From Chloroflexota bacterium (GTDB lineage Bacteria; Chloroflexota; Anaerolineae; Caldilineales; Caldilineaceae), in contig QEUY01000185.1 in assembly GCA_003577365.1 (NCBI GenBank), positions 1 through 7,049 of the forward strand: a DNA stretch of 7,049 bases, given 5' to 3'. Position 1 is the first letter of the stretch; the number at the start of each line of letters is the position of its first letter. A model generated the notes under the pieces. The model worked only from the letters and a program-made list of their open reading frames with translations. It did not search any database and had not been told where the DNA came from. Position numbers and translations under genes: made by a program. Below, one piece after another: positions 6,307 to 7,049 of the stretch.

Positions 6307-7049
<743 letters not shown>

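Overview
The window is high-GC bacterial DNA that is densely coded. It has seven co-directional genes or gene parts on the + strand and the 3' part of one gene on the - strand. The best taxonomic guess is the phylum Chloroflexota, probably a Chloroflexia-type bacterium. This rests on the pairing of glcDEF with a DUF1257 (Ycf35-like)/DUF2997 pair, the high-GC codon choice and a TACAAT-type -10 box. It is an inference from gene content, not a database result. Nothing here looks recently acquired: there is no IS element, tRNA, integrase or CRISPR array, and base composition is even throughout. No gene-free stretch reaches 300 bases; the longest gap is 108 bases (790-897).

Layout. 1-789 is the C-terminal 262 residues of an ABC-transporter extracellular substrate-binding protein, cut by the left edge. 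A strong sigma-70-like promoter (TTGACC, 17 bp, TACAAT) starts on its stop codon and is bracketed by a perfect 7-bp inverted repeat. It is followed by glcD (898-2343), glcE (2340-3455, ATGA overlap with glcD) and glcF (3498-4754). These encode the three subunits of the glycolate oxidase/dehydrogenase complex: the catalytic FAD protein, the second FAD-binding protein and the iron-sulfur subunit.

After gaps of only 35, 26, about -32 and 11 bases come four more + strand genes: a DUF1257/Ycf35-family protein (4790-5164), a DUF2997 protein (5191-5388), an unrecognised small protein (about 5357-5545), and a 249-residue protein with metallo-beta-lactamase-like layout but without the metal-binding signature (5557-6306). 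The series ends tail to tail against ruvB (6303-7049, - strand, N-terminus outside the window). The two stop codons share the palindrome CTAG.

How they may work together. GlcDEF oxidises glycolate to glyoxylate and passes electrons through FAD and two 4Fe-4S clusters toward the respiratory chain. The spacing suggests that glcDEF and the four downstream genes can be read as one transcript from the promoter at 786-814. I see no good promoter or terminator between glcF and the DUF1257 gene. The downstream four-gene group is the least understood part of the window: two conserved families of unknown function, a small protein whose core resembles its DUF2997 neighbour, and an apparent MBL-fold pseudoenzyme. 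Whether it functions with the glycolate complex or is merely adjacent cannot be decided from sequence alone. RuvB (Holliday-junction branch migration) is a housekeeping neighbour on the other strand.
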